Shown here piece by piece: positions 37,778 through 51,225 of a DNA stretch of 64,000 bases (positions are counted from its first letter, which is position 1; every line of letters starts with the position of its first letter). Both the position numbers and the translations under genes were made by a program. The notes beneath the pieces were generated by a model, which ran no database searches, had not been told where the DNA came from, and worked only from the letters and a program-made list of their open reading frames with translations. The stretch comes from Siniperca chuatsi. Its lineage: Eukaryota > Chordata > Actinopteri > Centrarchiformes > Sinipercidae. The stretch spans positions 7,673,733 through 7,737,732 of the forward strand of contig NC_058052.1 of the NCBI RefSeq assembly GCF_020085105.1. Reading direction: 5' to 3'.

Positions 37778-40700
37778 ACCAAACGTTCTCCCCAAAAGTG
37801 AACCTGGGAAACTGGCAGCATCTTTCCGAATCCTGCTGTTACACTTGACTGTCTTTAATTTAACCATCTAAAGTCACTGAGTTGGAAATCTAAGCAGATT
37901 TCAGTCAGTGAATTTTAGTTAGCCGGGAGGGAAACACAACCCTTGATTTATGGGTAAAGCCCAACAGCATGTAATGAGGCGTGAGGTAACCAAAATCAAT
38001 TCAGTCTGCGTCTGTCTGATGCATGTGTTGGTCATGTTTGTCTAACTGCAACCTGTTCCCAGTTATAGAACACTGGAAAACTGGGGAGCAGAGGTGACGG
38101 AGGCAGGTATAAGACAATCAGCTCATCTCATCTTTAATACATTACCCTTTGTCTTTGTGGGAGCAGGGCTGAGTCAGAGCCGTGTTTGAAGTCTTCTAAC
38201 CTAATTGGGAATCGGTTTGCTGAGTTCTCAAGACCCTAAAGGAGGAGGTTTGGATGCTTCTTTGATGTTCGCATCAAGAGATTGTGTGTTTTTTGCCAAC
38301 AGAATGGTCCATTGTGGCTGTGAATCCATCTCTTCCAAACTCATTCACACAAACACACACGTATGCCGCTTGATGTTTCCAAGCCAAGGCCTCTTTCATG
38401 AAAATCAACAGATGAAAATCTACCTTTTATTTTATTGCCTGTGACTATCCTCACCCTAATTCCCCTCTGATCGTCCCTCTGTCCACTCTGTTTTCCCACC
38501 TCCCTTAGTGATTTTTCCAAGTGGGGGCTCTTTCACCCATGTGATTACAGCTGAAGGCCTGCAGCTGGCTGTCTGACATTTCAACCAAGTGACAGCCAAT
38601 TTCTTGCAACTAGCAATCAGTCACAAATGGCCTGCCATGGCAACACGGAAGATTTTTAATAATTATACAGGAGCCAAAAGAGTTTTACTCCTTCACAAAC
38701 ATCAACACATCATCAAAACACACTTCAGTTTAGCCACAGTATTTCAGTTATTGATCACCCCGAAATTAGGTTACTGCAACAGCAAAAGTTTACAGATACA
38801 GCAACAAAGAAAACTAGTCTAAAGCATGCAAATATGAAAAAAGGCAAAGAAAAACCTAACAAACAACTATTTACTCACCAGGCATTCATTTCTTACTTAC
38901 ATTCGATTCTAATCCAAGTTTGTACCTGGAATTAGACTCCACACTTATTCAGGACTATACAGAAATTAATAGGGAGGGAGGGAGGGACAGAAAAGGGAGG
39001 GTATTCCAATTTTTCTTTGCTGAAGGGAGGTTCGTCATCCCAGATTTATTTCATTCATCCCCTGTGAGACTTATTGTAAAATAAAATAAAGATCAAATAG
39101 TTACACCTTTGTTATTTGCCTTTGTTATTTTCCCTATCAAAAGCAGATTGTAGGTTCATTATGTCAGTTTTGAAAAACAGATGTGCATCTGTTGCAGTTT
39201 TTTTCTAAATTAAGGGGGAGGGTCCAAAGAAAATATTAATAATACAGGGGAGGGTCTAATAATCATAATCATTTTCATACAGTCTCTTAATTAGGTGGCA
39301 CATATTATTGCATCTGTGTAATTTTGTCTTGCATAAAAGGTATTACTGTGCTGTGTAATGGCATACTCTCTTTACAGCAAGTGTTTGCATCTTCCCGTGA
39401 GTGCAGACTTGGAGTGTGTGTAGGATAGAATTTACACCCTACTTACTGTCAAAGTCACAGCTCTCCGAGGGAAAAACCTTCAAAGGGATAATATATTCTC
39501 TTTATGTTCAGTCAACAAAATATCTGTTTGTACAGGAAATTGCTTGTCCATGCTGTGCAGTTGTATGTTAAAGATAAATATTGAAGGTGATAGCAGTGAT
39601 CGTGGAGCAATGAAGAAGAATGTTTTCTTTGACCTTGGAGATCCATTAGTTCTTAAAGGCAACATACTTTATTATAATGGCATTTAATTTGTCCCTGCTC
39701 AGTTTATTACTTTGCTTCAGAGTCACAGAATGAGCGGCAATAGCTGTTCATATTATTTCAAAGGAGAAAATCTGTAAAAAAAGTTAAAAACAGTGTGTAT
39801 TAATAAAATGACATTGACAATAATCCCTCCAAGTTCTTTTTATCTTATAACCTACTTAGAGAATCACCTCACGGTCCTCTGACTGTACGCCATTTCAAAC
39901 TGAGCCTTAGTTTCTGTAGGAAGGGTTACTTTTTTCACTCTAATTACCACGTCAAATATCACAGAGGTTGATTGCTATTCAAAATGAATTTCAACGTGAG
40001 AGACGATAATCTAGGTGCTGCATCAATCATGTCATGTTCTGTCAGCAGGCTACAAAGCTACCTGAAGGGATACAAGCAGCACCTTAATGATGCCCTCTGC
40101 TGCTGACTTTCTATCATGCATCAATCAATCAATCCATACATCCATCCATACATCCATCCATACACCAGCAAGTTATTCACTACATGATGGAAGTGGCCAT
40201 TTCCTGAGCTAAAATATGTATCTTTCTCTAGGTTGTTTCCCTCTACAGCAGTGAGCGGATCACAAATTTGTCCTGGAAGGTTGTGTAGAAAGCCTCACTT
40301 AAAATCAGCAAAAATTGAAAGACATGCTACCCGGGGAAGTGTGATATTAGTTGGTCTGCTGTTGATTTTGATGTGTGAAAATACAAACATAGTGTGAAAC
40401 TTGTTAGTTCCACTTTGCCAAAGGCTTTGAAGACTTTATTGGCATCATCACCAGGACAGGTGCAACCTGACAAGCAAATCAACATTTCTCAATGGCAGAC
40501 AATAAATTTGCTGGTGTTTAAATAAATCCCTTTGATGGATATGCTGCCTACCTCAGGTCATTCTTTATTAATGCTTTTTATCTAGTTCAAAGGCCTTCAT
40601 ATGTTATGTATGGAATTGTGGTAGTAAGCCATGAAAGGATTTTTTTTATCTTCAAAGGAGTCAATATAGGTAATATAGACTAATATACAGTATACAGCTT

Positions 40701-41039
40701 ACATTCATCATATCATTGCATACAGTTCATGTGCATGGAAAAGTTAGCAATATAGATAGAAATAGTTTACAGGCATGTACAGTATGTAGGTAGGTAATAT
40801 TATTGTGTATGATGCATTATACAGGCTTTAAAGCAAGGGCTTCCAAGGTTTCCATTTAAAGAGAGCCAGTCACACTTCCCTCACTGTAGACAACTCTGTT
40901 TCCTAGAAATTATGTTTTTAATGATCGTATCTGCGAAGTCACAAAACGTTCATACCGAATGTATCTGCAAAATGTTGACTGACTTTCATTTGTTTTCCCG
41001 ACAATGATATGGTCAAGTTTAAGCACTCACAGCACATAG
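37778..41039. other. Non-coding, unassigned
   Basis: No exon was recognised. It holds a GGGA-rich run near 38970-39000 and an ATCC/ATCA microsatellite at 40119-40165. No bounded transposon was identified. Confidence 0.35.
40119..40165. repeat. ATCA/ATCC tetranucleotide microsatellite
   Basis: Runs of ATCA then CATC/CATA units, about 47 bp, imperfect. Confidence 0.8.
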
Positions 41040-41359
41040 CTAAAGAAATACGTCAACGTATATAAGCTTATTTACTTTCTTGATGAGAGTTAGATGAGAA
41101 GGTCGATACCATTCTCATGTCTGCACCATAAATATGAAACTACAACCAGCTAGCTTAGCACAAATACTGGAAACTAGTCTAGCTGAGTCTGAAGGTAACA
41201 AAATCTGCAAACCAACACCTAAAGCTCACTAATTATCACATTACATTTTTTGTTTCATTCATACAAAAACCAATGTGTAAACATGACAAGTTGGACAGAG
41301 CTAGGCTAGCTGTGTCCCCGTTCAAGTCTTTAAGCTAGGCTAACCAGCTGTTGGCTGTA
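41040..41359 (+). repeat. Interspersed repeat G, partial copy
   Basis: Begins TAAAGAAATACGTCAACG and contains GAGAGTTAGATGAGAAGGTCGATACC and CACCTAAAGCTCACTAATTA. Its end is cut by the small element at 41360-41413. Confidence 0.6.
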
Positions 41360-41413
41360 GCTAGGGTTGCCAACTGTCCCGTAAGATACGGAAAGAAAGT
41401 TGGCAACCCTAGC
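41360..41413. mobile_element. 54-bp palindromic mini-element
   Basis: Perfect 15-bp inverted arms GCTAGGGTTGCCAAC (41360-41374) and GTTGGCAACCCTAGC (41399-41413) around a 24-bp spacer. AGCT is present at both edges and may be a short target duplication. The core AGGGTTGCCAAC looks like a transposon end; this would be a heavily deleted copy. Confidence 0.6.
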
Positions 41414-44400
41414 TGGAGCACTGGCAAAAATGAAGCACTTACTTCACTGGAAAAAAACGTTAGCTATGAACGTAGTCCAGGCAGCATTTACGTTTGTCTT
41501 TCAAACAAATATGGCGAGACAAATTAGTATAAACATAATTTCATGCTGTGTATTTTTAAATAAACCAATAAATTATGTATTGAACTGTCACATGCTAAAA
41601 CAAAATGCGGACTCACTAATTGCCAGCAGGAAAAGTTAGGAGCATTCAGAAGATTCTGTCAGATCCCTTTTGCAGTGTAGAGTCTTTTATTCTGTCAAAT
41701 GAGTTGACTGACTACTGTGCTACTACAATGTGGAAGCAGAAAAGCAGCAGGGGTGGACACGTGCAGGCACCACCAATAAGCTTGTTATAGCATCACGACT
41801 TTGTCTCAAGTCCTCATATAGACTTTGACCTTTTAAAGTTCACCACAGACCATTAGTGCCTCTCATTACGTTGTTTTCCTTTGTGTCATATTAACATTGT
41901 AATGCTCTTCATTATTTCAATGATCTAACATCTATATTTGTAATGTGCTGTATTATTTTATCAGCCTATAGCCATCTTAACATTAGTTAAAGTTAGTCAC
42001 TTCCTCGTCTTAACGTGTCACGCTCATCCTCATCCAGAGGGTTTTATTTTTTAACCCATTACAGTTGCAATATCACAGATTGTTAAACAAAATCAATCTA
42101 TGTGCAGATCTATTACAGATGATAAGGATAGATTTTTGTTTTGCTTGCCTGCCTACAAACTGTGTCAATAACCGTGCATACAGGAAAGGTAATATTATAA
42201 AAAACAATATTTCAATGTACCTGTCTCTGTTGTATAGGTCAAATCTATGAGCCATTACCTTGAGATACATTTATAAAACACCACAAGGATCATTTGTAGT
42301 CACGCTGCAGCAGCTAGGGGCCATTGTTAAAAAACTAATTATCATGATTACTATTATAAAAGCTGTGTTTGACCTACCCGATGTGATTGCCTCATTGTCA
42401 TTCAAATCAGGTCTGATGAGCATGTGTGGGAGAACAAATGCATCTTTGTCTGATGAGCTGGTATGTGTCTGTGTGTAGGATGCAGAATATGTGATAATGG
42501 TATATATTTTACATGTGAAATTATGCATATTTATGATGTGATGTCCCACTTACATCTGAAAATGCGACGAGATCAATGTTGTGCTTTGCTCACTTTCATG
42601 ATGACCTATTGTGGTGGAGGTCTTGTAACATGTTTTTGAATATTTATGTCATTGTTGCAGTGAGATAGGTATGAAAGCCAGTGCCAAAGACAAAATAATT
42701 CCCAGAGACATCTCTAACATTAGTGATTTCATTAGATGTAATGAGGTGAATCAGACGTTTTATATCTATTTTATGTGCCAGCTCATTTTCTTATGATGTT
42801 TGTGAGAAATTCAGAACAGGTGCTTGGCTTTATTCTCCTAAAAAATGAATCCTCTAATATTAAGAAATACCAATGCACATACACATGAAAACACAATTTT
42901 AATGAGATCCCATGTAACTAAATACTTCACTTAAGGGCATCGTCACAGATTCCTGGGAAGAAAACTTACAAACATCTATTGGGGATTATTTATAGTGAAG
43001 TGATGCTACAAAGTCCCAAGCACACAACTGCTTCACAGCAAACAGTCAGTATCAGCAACCATGGGCCACGTGAGGCAGCACAAACTGCTCCACAGGAAGG
43101 TTTACAGGGAAATAACATCAACAGTGAACTGGAACCACTGAAGCGTTGAGTCCAGCTGCTGTGCAGCACCACTGCCTGGAACTAGATCAGAGGAGCCACA
43201 CAGTCAGGAGATTACAAATGTCTAGAATTAGGAGGGATATTTAAAAAGGAAGGAAATGGGTAAAATAAGAAGATTTGGTGGGAGGACTTTGAGACAGTCT
43301 ATTTTTCTCTCTTAAAAACCTGCGTGTATGGCTAATGCAGATTGCACACTTGAAATTAGAATTAAAGCTGCTCTGACACTGAGCTGCTAACCTGCATTCT
43401 CTCTGCAGCAGTGAGGCTTGGTATGTGATGCTGAACTATTAGGGAGAAAATGGTAACCTATTGGGTGCAAGGCTGGATTGTTACATCTAATTATGGTGAA
43501 GCATTATCATAAGTTTCTTTTAATGAACAAATCATACGATATGTAGCAATGGAAACACATTTGTCAGTAGCTTCCAAATCAACTTGTAAATTCATAAAAA
43601 CTGTATACACATGTTGACCTAGCAAATACACCAACCTAATGACTTTGTTGTTATGTTGAGCAACTTTTCAGATCAGTGTTGACTTAATTTCACACAAGAA
43701 AATCTAGCTGTTCTCCAAGCATGAGGGACAGAATTACCATGTTGAGTAAGAGTATTTGCCATCAGATGTGCTCTGTTGATGCTGACTCACACTACATGCT
43801 TTTCTATATTCTATATTTTTATGTGGGTGATATGTATTTTTTGATGTTCAAGGATCCATATTTGTTATTATTTTTTTCAACACAGCCAGTGAATACACAT
43901 CAGATCCACACTATATCTAGCAACATTTCAGATGTTCACTTCAACTTTGCTGGACAGTCAAATGGAAATAAGAGGCAGGTGGTGCAACTCATCTCTGATG
44001 ATGCAAAATGAAGATGATTCATAATTGTCTGAAATGTCAATTTACTGCTCTCTCTAGAGTAAACTTATGAGTGCCTATTATATAGGCTATAGTCAATAAC
44101 TGATTTTGGGCACAGCTCGAAACATTTATTATTATGTTAAAATTACATACAATATAACCCAGTCTCTGGGCTACACATCACCTTGTCTTAATATTGCATG
44201 AAGCTCTGGGTGAGACCATGTACATGTTTCCATCAGTTTAGTTTGTAAAACGGTGTGATGGCTACTTGTGTCTCCTTTAATTTGTATGTTTCCGAACCTG
44301 CATCTCAATGTCAGAGTCAGGGAACAAAAGCACAAAACATGAAAATGCAGTCTTTAAAGATGATAGCTACTTGTAGTCTGACATCAGTGTCAATATCTAA

Positions 44401-45060
44401 CTTAATCGATATGTGAACTGTGAGTTCACAGTTGCATCTATAAAGCATTAACATCTGCAGAATCATTCAATTTATGCTGGATAATCAATGCTTTGACATT
44501 TGAAAGAACAATATGTGTTGCATTATGATAATTCCTTTGTAAACATATCTTACCTTTGTTTATGTATAATCAATGAGAGTCACCGCTTCTATTTTTCTCT
44601 GCTTGCTTCTACCCTCAGATGGTTTGTTCTGAACAGACAGGCTATTGATTGGACCCCATTCATTATCCCGATGCCAGGCTGCAAAACATTTGCGTGCCTA
44701 TTGTAATCTGAGGAGAACCATAGTGCTGCTACTGCTACTACTGCTAGATTAAAGCCCAGTGCAATGTGAGATTATTGCCATGAGAATGGATGGTCATAAA
44801 TCTCCTGGGACACTAAATACAGCAATGAACTTGGCATTCATGCATGTATGCACACATATTATGTGTACATCTTTGGATATATGCATCTTTGTACAGAAAT
44901 TTAAGTCAAACTTTTTACATGCTCAATGTAAAAAAAAGAAAAAAGAAAAAGTAGTAGTTAAAGTGAGAGAATAGGTGGCAGATTATCTGCTAATGACATT
45001 TGTCAGTCTTCAGTGTGTGTCCAGCAGCTTTCTCAGCAAATTGTCTTGGTTGGAAGGAGA
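41414..45060. other. Non-coding, unassigned
   Basis: No exon, RNA gene or bounded repeat was recognised in about 3.6 kb. A short CTG/CTA run lies near 44730-44747. Confidence 0.35.
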
Positions 45061-45061
45061 C

Positions 45062-45086
45062 GTGTGTGTGTGTGTGTGTGTGTGTG
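45062..45086. repeat. GT microsatellite
   Basis: Uninterrupted (GT)n of about 12 units. Confidence 0.85.
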
Positions 45087-45689
45087 AAAGTGGTGGAGAG
45101 GATGGGGTTGTGTGTAAGAGAGGAGTACAGTATCTCAAGGACAAGGTCAGTGGGGAAGGCACAGCAGGAAGAGGGAGAGGGAGAGCACAGTTAGTGGCTT
45201 GCAACGCTCTGAACATAAGAGTTATTTGTGCACATAAACATATATCTACAGTCCTATTATGTAGTCCAGCAGACTCATGCTAAGAGATAAGATGCCATGC
45301 TGGTAGGTACAATGTTAAAACTTCACGATATTGATGCTATGACAGCATTAACACTGCAGCAAAACAAGAACCCGCTCAGTCTTCTAAGCCATTTTTTTTA
45401 GCACTTCTGTTGACAGTGTAGGTGGGTAATTGTGGTCAGTGACAGCGGGATAGATTTTCCGTCTGCATTCATTACTTCCCCTTTTCATGCTTTTGGGTTG
45501 ATACTAGCTTTCCGTCTCATTTGCCGCCTTGATTTTCATTTCTTTTCCTCCCTTCTCCTCCCATGATCCTCCTCCTTCATCACACTCTAGTGGAGGTGGT
45601 AATCGGCACAAGCAGAGGAAGGCACTGCTGAGACAAATGAGAGGGAGACTCTTGCTGTAGCTACCCGCTTCACACTTCTAATGAGCCCA

Positions 45690-45690
<1 letters not shown>

Positions 45691-45728
<38 letters not shown>
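45691..45728. repeat. AC microsatellite
   Basis: Uninterrupted (AC)n of about 19 units. Confidence 0.9.
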
Positions 45729-45731
<3 letters not shown>

Positions 45732-46493
45732 GACACACATAATCTGTCTGAAGTGCATTGTTTATGCACTCTTTGCCCATTGCAGCCCAATCTTTCTGCA
45801 CAGACAAGAGCTGTGGTGAGTTGAGGGAAAGTTATTTTTGGCATCTAAACCACAGTTTTGTATTTGTATTGTTCCTGGTGCAAGAGGTAACGTTGTCGCT
45901 TTGTCATGCAGGCAGGAAATGGGTAGTAAACAGAGGGAGGTGATGCTGATGGTGCCAGTCTGTGTGTGCACTGCAGGGCACTAGCAGCTGATGCTTGCAG
46001 ATCAATACGGACCACTTCTCCACCAGCAGCCTACTTGAGAAGTGGTGAAGTGACAAGCCACAGCTCTGCTTACCCTGGGGATGTTGTGCTTGACTGCTGC
46101 AGCCCATCTGAAACATTCATAATTACATTGTTGACTCATGGTGTCTGGCCACCTGTGTGCAGTTCTGATCAAGTATCGCTACAGTTACACAGTTTTTACT
46201 GGTAGCATTCATTCAATTAATGAATGTATAGTTGTCCATTTTAAATACATACTTTCCAAAGAATGTGTTGGGCTTAGGAATGTGTTGCGTAAGTTGTATT
46301 TATGCTACTTTTTCATAACACACACTTGTGTTAATTGCAACTGCTCCAGCTGAATTTCAAAATACTAAATGCCATTCCAATTTATCTTCATCTGATGTTT
46401 GCCTGCTAGCTTTTGTGTTGCTAATTGGCTACAACACAAGTTTAAGATTTCATGCTAGGCAGTGTTTTTTGCATTTAAATCTTTATAAATATT

Positions 46494-46646
46494 CAAACCT
46501 GCAATAACTGATTTTCTGGCAACTTGGGGGCAGCAGAAACAAGCTGCGAATAAGGCACTGACATATACTGTATGAGTGACACTTTTTACATTACACATGG
46601 TAATTTATCCCATTGTTATAAAACTATTGATTAGTGCAGCTTTAAA
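46494..46646. mobile_element. Short MITE-like repeat E
   Basis: Runs from AAACCTGCAATAACTG to GTGCAGCTTTAAAG, loosely inverted ends; the motif CAACTTGGGGGCAGCAGAAAC is shared with a fragment at about 15138-15185. Non-coding. Confidence 0.45.
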
Positions 46647-47162
46647 GACATGTAATACAGTTAGATTGCACTCCTCCATCACCTTGTCATAGGCAGGGGA
46701 GTCCACTACACCCATCAACCCAATGACAATATACTGATATGCTTAGCAGGGTAGCAAGATATTCACCAAAAAACAAGTTTAGATTTTGGGACCATGCTCC
46801 CTCCACAGATTCACTCTGACTGTAACCAAAGGCTTGGAGCGACCTCAACCTGCTTTGGGACGAAGGAGGAGGAGAGGACCTGCTGATACATAAACTGTGT
46901 TTGCACTAGATTTTATTATAGGATAACCATAGCTGCTTCCACAATGCATATCTAATTGTGCTGCAATGGCTTAATGCATTTTCCAACCACCCTGTGGCTC
47001 AGGAGAGTGGTGACTACGGGAATGGTCACAGGCGGGCAGGACTCCTTGCACTGTGACAAATTCAACCGCCCTCACTGCAGGACAGAAGGGTTTTTTCATG
47101 CTGACACAGCTGCACTGCTCAATGCAAATGCTCACCATTTGTCACACTGCTATACTTCCATT

Positions 47163-47718
47163 TTAAAGCTGAAATATGCAGTTTTGTCTTTAAAAATAAA
47201 ATTAGTAGGAATTATTATTCATTATCAGCCTGTGTTAGAGATATGTTTTAAATTTTTAGCAGACGTTGACAATCCCATGCTGAAAAATAAAGTATAAAGG
47301 TATGGTGAAAATAATTTAGATATCATGTCCAGCAGAATCTGTACACCACATTCTTTATCTCTCTGTAAATCCCTAAATGTCCATAAATTTGGCTTTTTCA
47401 ATAATAATGAAGCCAGATACTGTGGGCACAATCAGCTGTAAACTTCATCCAAACAACATAAATCTGTCATAAAACATGCAGCAGGCAGGTTAACATTGTC
47501 ACTACGTTCCTAAAGGGGATTGATTGTGTTTGCCATCTACTTCTACAACATCTGCGAAGACTTGCTTGAAGCACCACAGCCGCAGGCTAGATTCGATGTC
47601 AAAGTAGACAGTTTACCAAGATGAATGATGTTGGAAGTGTTTAGGTAAGAACTCTGAAGGGCAATAACAACACGATTTTGCTGCCTGAAGGCAAGTTTTA
47701 AAGTTATTGCAGCTTTAA
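47163..47718. mobile_element. MITE-like element with TTAAAGCTG ends
   Basis: Left end TTAAAGCTGAAATATGCAG and right end GTTATTGCAGCTTTAA form a short imperfect inverted pair about 556 bp apart. No transposase frame. The target duplication could not be separated from the TTAA ends. Confidence 0.45.
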
Positions 47719-48700
47719 CCTTTATTTTTATCTTATTTTGACCTCAATGATTTCAGGGAAGTGTCTCGTACTTTCTCTATGCCCTGTTCTCTGTCCTGTG
47801 CAGCTATGTGGCCCTTTAACTGTCAATCAATCCCACTTACTGTCCCACAACACTGTGTGAACCTTTGACCCTTTGTCGTTGAACCCATCACTCCTGAAAT
47901 GCCTGTGTTCAGCTGAATCCCCAGCAGAGAGGAATCAGCCCTGCTCTGATTGAATGATCTTATCTCCTCTGCAGTTCTGGCCGGTGACAGACAGTTAAAG
48001 GGATTGTTCCAGTCTTTAAAGTGGACTGGAACAGTGCTCTCTTGTTTTAAGCACCTTTACCCACTTTCCTGCCTATGTCTTCATCATTTTAACCAGCAGT
48101 CCTGTAGAAAATCATCTGGCACAAGGTTGAAACATACATAAAAGATAAAGGAAGCAAAATAAATGATGGAGTGCACACATATGATCTGATGCAGTATGAA
48201 TGTCATGTGCCATCTTTATGATAAAAGTCCTGCTCAGCTGGAAAAAGGCTGCATTTAATTTCAGAGCACTTTAAAATGACAATACTGTGACATTTATTAT
48301 TAATTTTTCCCTTTGATGTAAGCAAGCCTCTGATTCTTAAGAATACAATTTCAGCATGAATACCACTGAATGATTGCCCAAAGTGTTGACATAGTTCAAA
48401 AATAAGCTATTTAACTTGACCTTAATTTTCACACTCTTTGTTTTGAGTGAGACATTTTTTCCACCAATCTGTGAATAAGCTTTCATTAAATTGCTTTAGA
48501 AGTAATCCATCAAAAGTGTTTAAGTGTTATGCCTCTAAAAGGTCATTGTTTTAACCAATGCCTCTTTCTGATGGAATTCCTGATGAGTATTTTTTGATTA
48601 GTAAAAGGCAACATAATCATCGTCATTGTAAATTCATTGCTTGTGTCTCTCTAAAGCACTCAAATCCATCCGCTGTGTAGTACATTGCATTGGCAACACA

Positions 48701-48758
48701 ACTTTGTACAGGCACTTTGTACAGGCACTTTGTAGAGCCACTTTGTAGAGCCACTTTG
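48701..48758. repeat. 13-bp tandem repeat, about 4.5 units
   Basis: Units ACTTTGTACAGGC (two) then ACTTTGTAGAGCC (two) and a partial ACTTTG. The two halves differ by the same substitutions, so the array grew by doubling of one variant each. Confidence 0.85.
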
Positions 48759-48759
48759 A

Positions 48760-50520
48760 AAACTCATGTGTTGCACCTTTTCAATTTCCACAATCTCATA
48801 AAAAGGACACACTTATTCATCCCACTGAGAGCTTTCCAGTCTTTTGCTTCCGAACAGCTTCACTCAAAAACTCGCCTTAGAGTATACGTAGATGGTAAAT
48901 AGCCCAGTAGGGCACAGGACGTAGCACACCACATGTTTCCAGTGAGAGACATGTAACTTTGAATATTTTGAAATTCCTGAAGATAGTCAAGAATATAATT
49001 CAGAGATATAAATGAACTTGCAGCAGCCCGCCTGATGTTTGAGAGATGTTTGCACATGAATCAATTGGTTCAGTCAACCTATCAATAGCTAAATAAGCTA
49101 TCACCAGTAGGCGATTTATTAAGTTTTAACAGGGGGGATGCGCCAATGGGAGTAATGTAATGTAATGTTGCTGGGATGAATATAATGACAAAATGTTGCT
49201 AATTAATGTATCCACCAAGTCAAATGTTGATACTGAATGCATTTAGCAAAACATTCAATGACAACTTTTTCATTTGTTTTCCAGACAAATGTCCACTTTT
49301 GCAATACAATATCCACTCATAGCAACTAAATTATGACTCTACTGTTTCATAGTTATGTGTAGGCACTCTCAGCACCTGGTTAAGCTTAGAGAAAGAGAGA
49401 TCATAGTCAATTTAACTGAAATCACAACCTTTTCCAAACCTTAACCAAAGTGCTTTTGTTGCCTCAACCTAACCACCGGCATCAAAGTCTTGCACTTTGT
49501 TTGTATGTAGCGCTTCCTAAACTTGAACAAACGATGTCAGGGAACATAATTAAGGCAACAACTGGTAAAACAAATTAGTAGTACAGAAACGTAATTTCCA
49601 GGAGACAGGTTTGGATTTTCAACTAAACAACCCCTCTGCCCCTGCACTCTCTCTGCCACTAGGGGATGGAGAACAAGGTGGATGCATTTTGGTCAGAAAG
49701 TGCTGTTGCGAGATCAGACTGAAATCAAACTTCACTTTTCTAAAGATTCAAAGTCTGACCCAAACAGCTGATCTCCGTCGGCGTTATGCAGTGCGCGGCC
49801 AAGTTGCGCTTATGCGTAGGAATGCATGCAGCCTATATTATATATTGTAAAACTCACCTTTAAACTACATTTAGTCTAGTTTCAGTTGCACCACAATCAT
49901 CCTCACTCAGAAATATTCACATAATCTCCAACATGATATGATAACTCTGATAGGAATGTTCCATCAGTGCAACCAGTCACAACATGTCAAATGATTCTTT
50001 ATTGATTGGTGTCTTATGTGTCTTCATACAGATTTGTCTTATTTAAACAGTGATAGAGTAACGTATGGTAAATGTTTTGGTGCAGGGGAACTGTTGACAA
50101 CCTGACAGCTGCCTTACCGTAATGTCCACACAGTCACAGTGTTATAAAAGACAATGTATAGATTTTATTCAGAGCTGAGGATGAATCCACAATGTCCAGA
50201 GATCGCTGTCTCTGTCCGTACATTGATGACAGATTGATCATGAAAGTGGTCATGTTGTTGAAGTAAACCTGCCAGCGAGTAGGTTCACAGAGTCAATTAA
50301 GTTACCTCTCTTTCTGGAACGGAAAAGAGTTTCCCTCATCTCAGGGTTAACAAACTCAGAGTTTTCACTAAGCCTGCTTTCTGAAACAGGGATGTTTGGA
50401 TATAGAAGTTGTTTTTGATTACTTCGGGGCTGTTGTTTACTGGTCCACATTTGACCAGCTCTGGGCCAGATCCCTTGATTCTCCTGCTACCCTGCATGAC
50501 ACTAACCTCAACAGTATGAA
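48760..50520. other. Non-coding, unassigned
   Basis: No exon or bounded repeat was recognised. Confidence 0.35.
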
Positions 50521-51225
50521 CTGACCATGATGGACCCAGCAGACACTACTCCTGGCGAACTGTATGACTTAATTGGTGACTTGAGGGCCCTCAAGGATAT
50601 GAGGAAGAATGCCATTAATGATTATCATAGAGAGGCAGTTTGTGCTCTGGCCTATGGGAAAGTGGCTTCTTGGCCTTGACTGAAGGACTTGGTACCTGAG
50701 TTTCTCACTGACTTCCTCTGTGCCAAGCCTCAGCCTGTGTCCCTGTCTGTTAGCCACCAACCTGAACTCCTGCCTGCTAACCAGCCTGCACCTCAGCTTG
50801 TTCCTGTCCGTGCCTCCAGAAGGAAGCATGTCTCCTGCTGACATCGTGCCTCTCTGCTGCCCAGCTGCTCATCGCCTGTTCTTGAGCTTCTGGAATCGCC
50901 TGTTCCTGATCTGCCTGAGCTGCAGCCTCCTGGTTTCCTGGCATCACAGGTTCCATCGGCTCCTCTCCGTCCTGTTGTCGGCCTCCTGTTCAGATCTCGC
51001 TAGACCACAGTCCTGATCTCCAGCCACGTTGCCGGCCTCCAGGGGGGTTCCGCCTTCGCTGTCGGCCTCCAGATTGTTTCTGTCTTTGCTGCCAACATCC
51101 TGTCCGACCTCCGGAGGGGTTTCACCTTCGCCTCCAGAGAGCTTCTGTCTTTGCCGCCGGCCTCCAGTCTGACCTACGGAGGGGTTTCACTTTCGTCGCC
51201 AACCTCCTGAGCGGGTCGGGGCATC
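50521..51225 (+). pseudogene. Decayed coding-like block, possibly retrotransposon gag-related
   Basis: A plus-strand frame from about 50530 reads about 50 codons (MMDPADTTPGELYDLIGDLR…) to a stop near 50680. The same frame continues for about 50 further codons with many Pro and Gln residues to a second stop. After it, 50980-51200 holds degenerate GCCGGCCTCCAG-type modules, unusually GC-rich for this window. The layout resembles a gag-like leader plus a proline-rich region, but no zinc knuckle, protease or reverse transcriptase is nearby. Function and family are not established. Confidence 0.35.

Noticed and set aside
40119..40165. CRISPR-like short repeat array
   Set aside because: It is an imperfect tetranucleotide microsatellite without unique spacers, in a vertebrate genome.
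45692..45844. Cys/Val-rich peptide frames around 45.1, 45.7 and 55.7 kb
   Set aside because: They arise from GT/AC microsatellites read as alternating Cys-Val codons.
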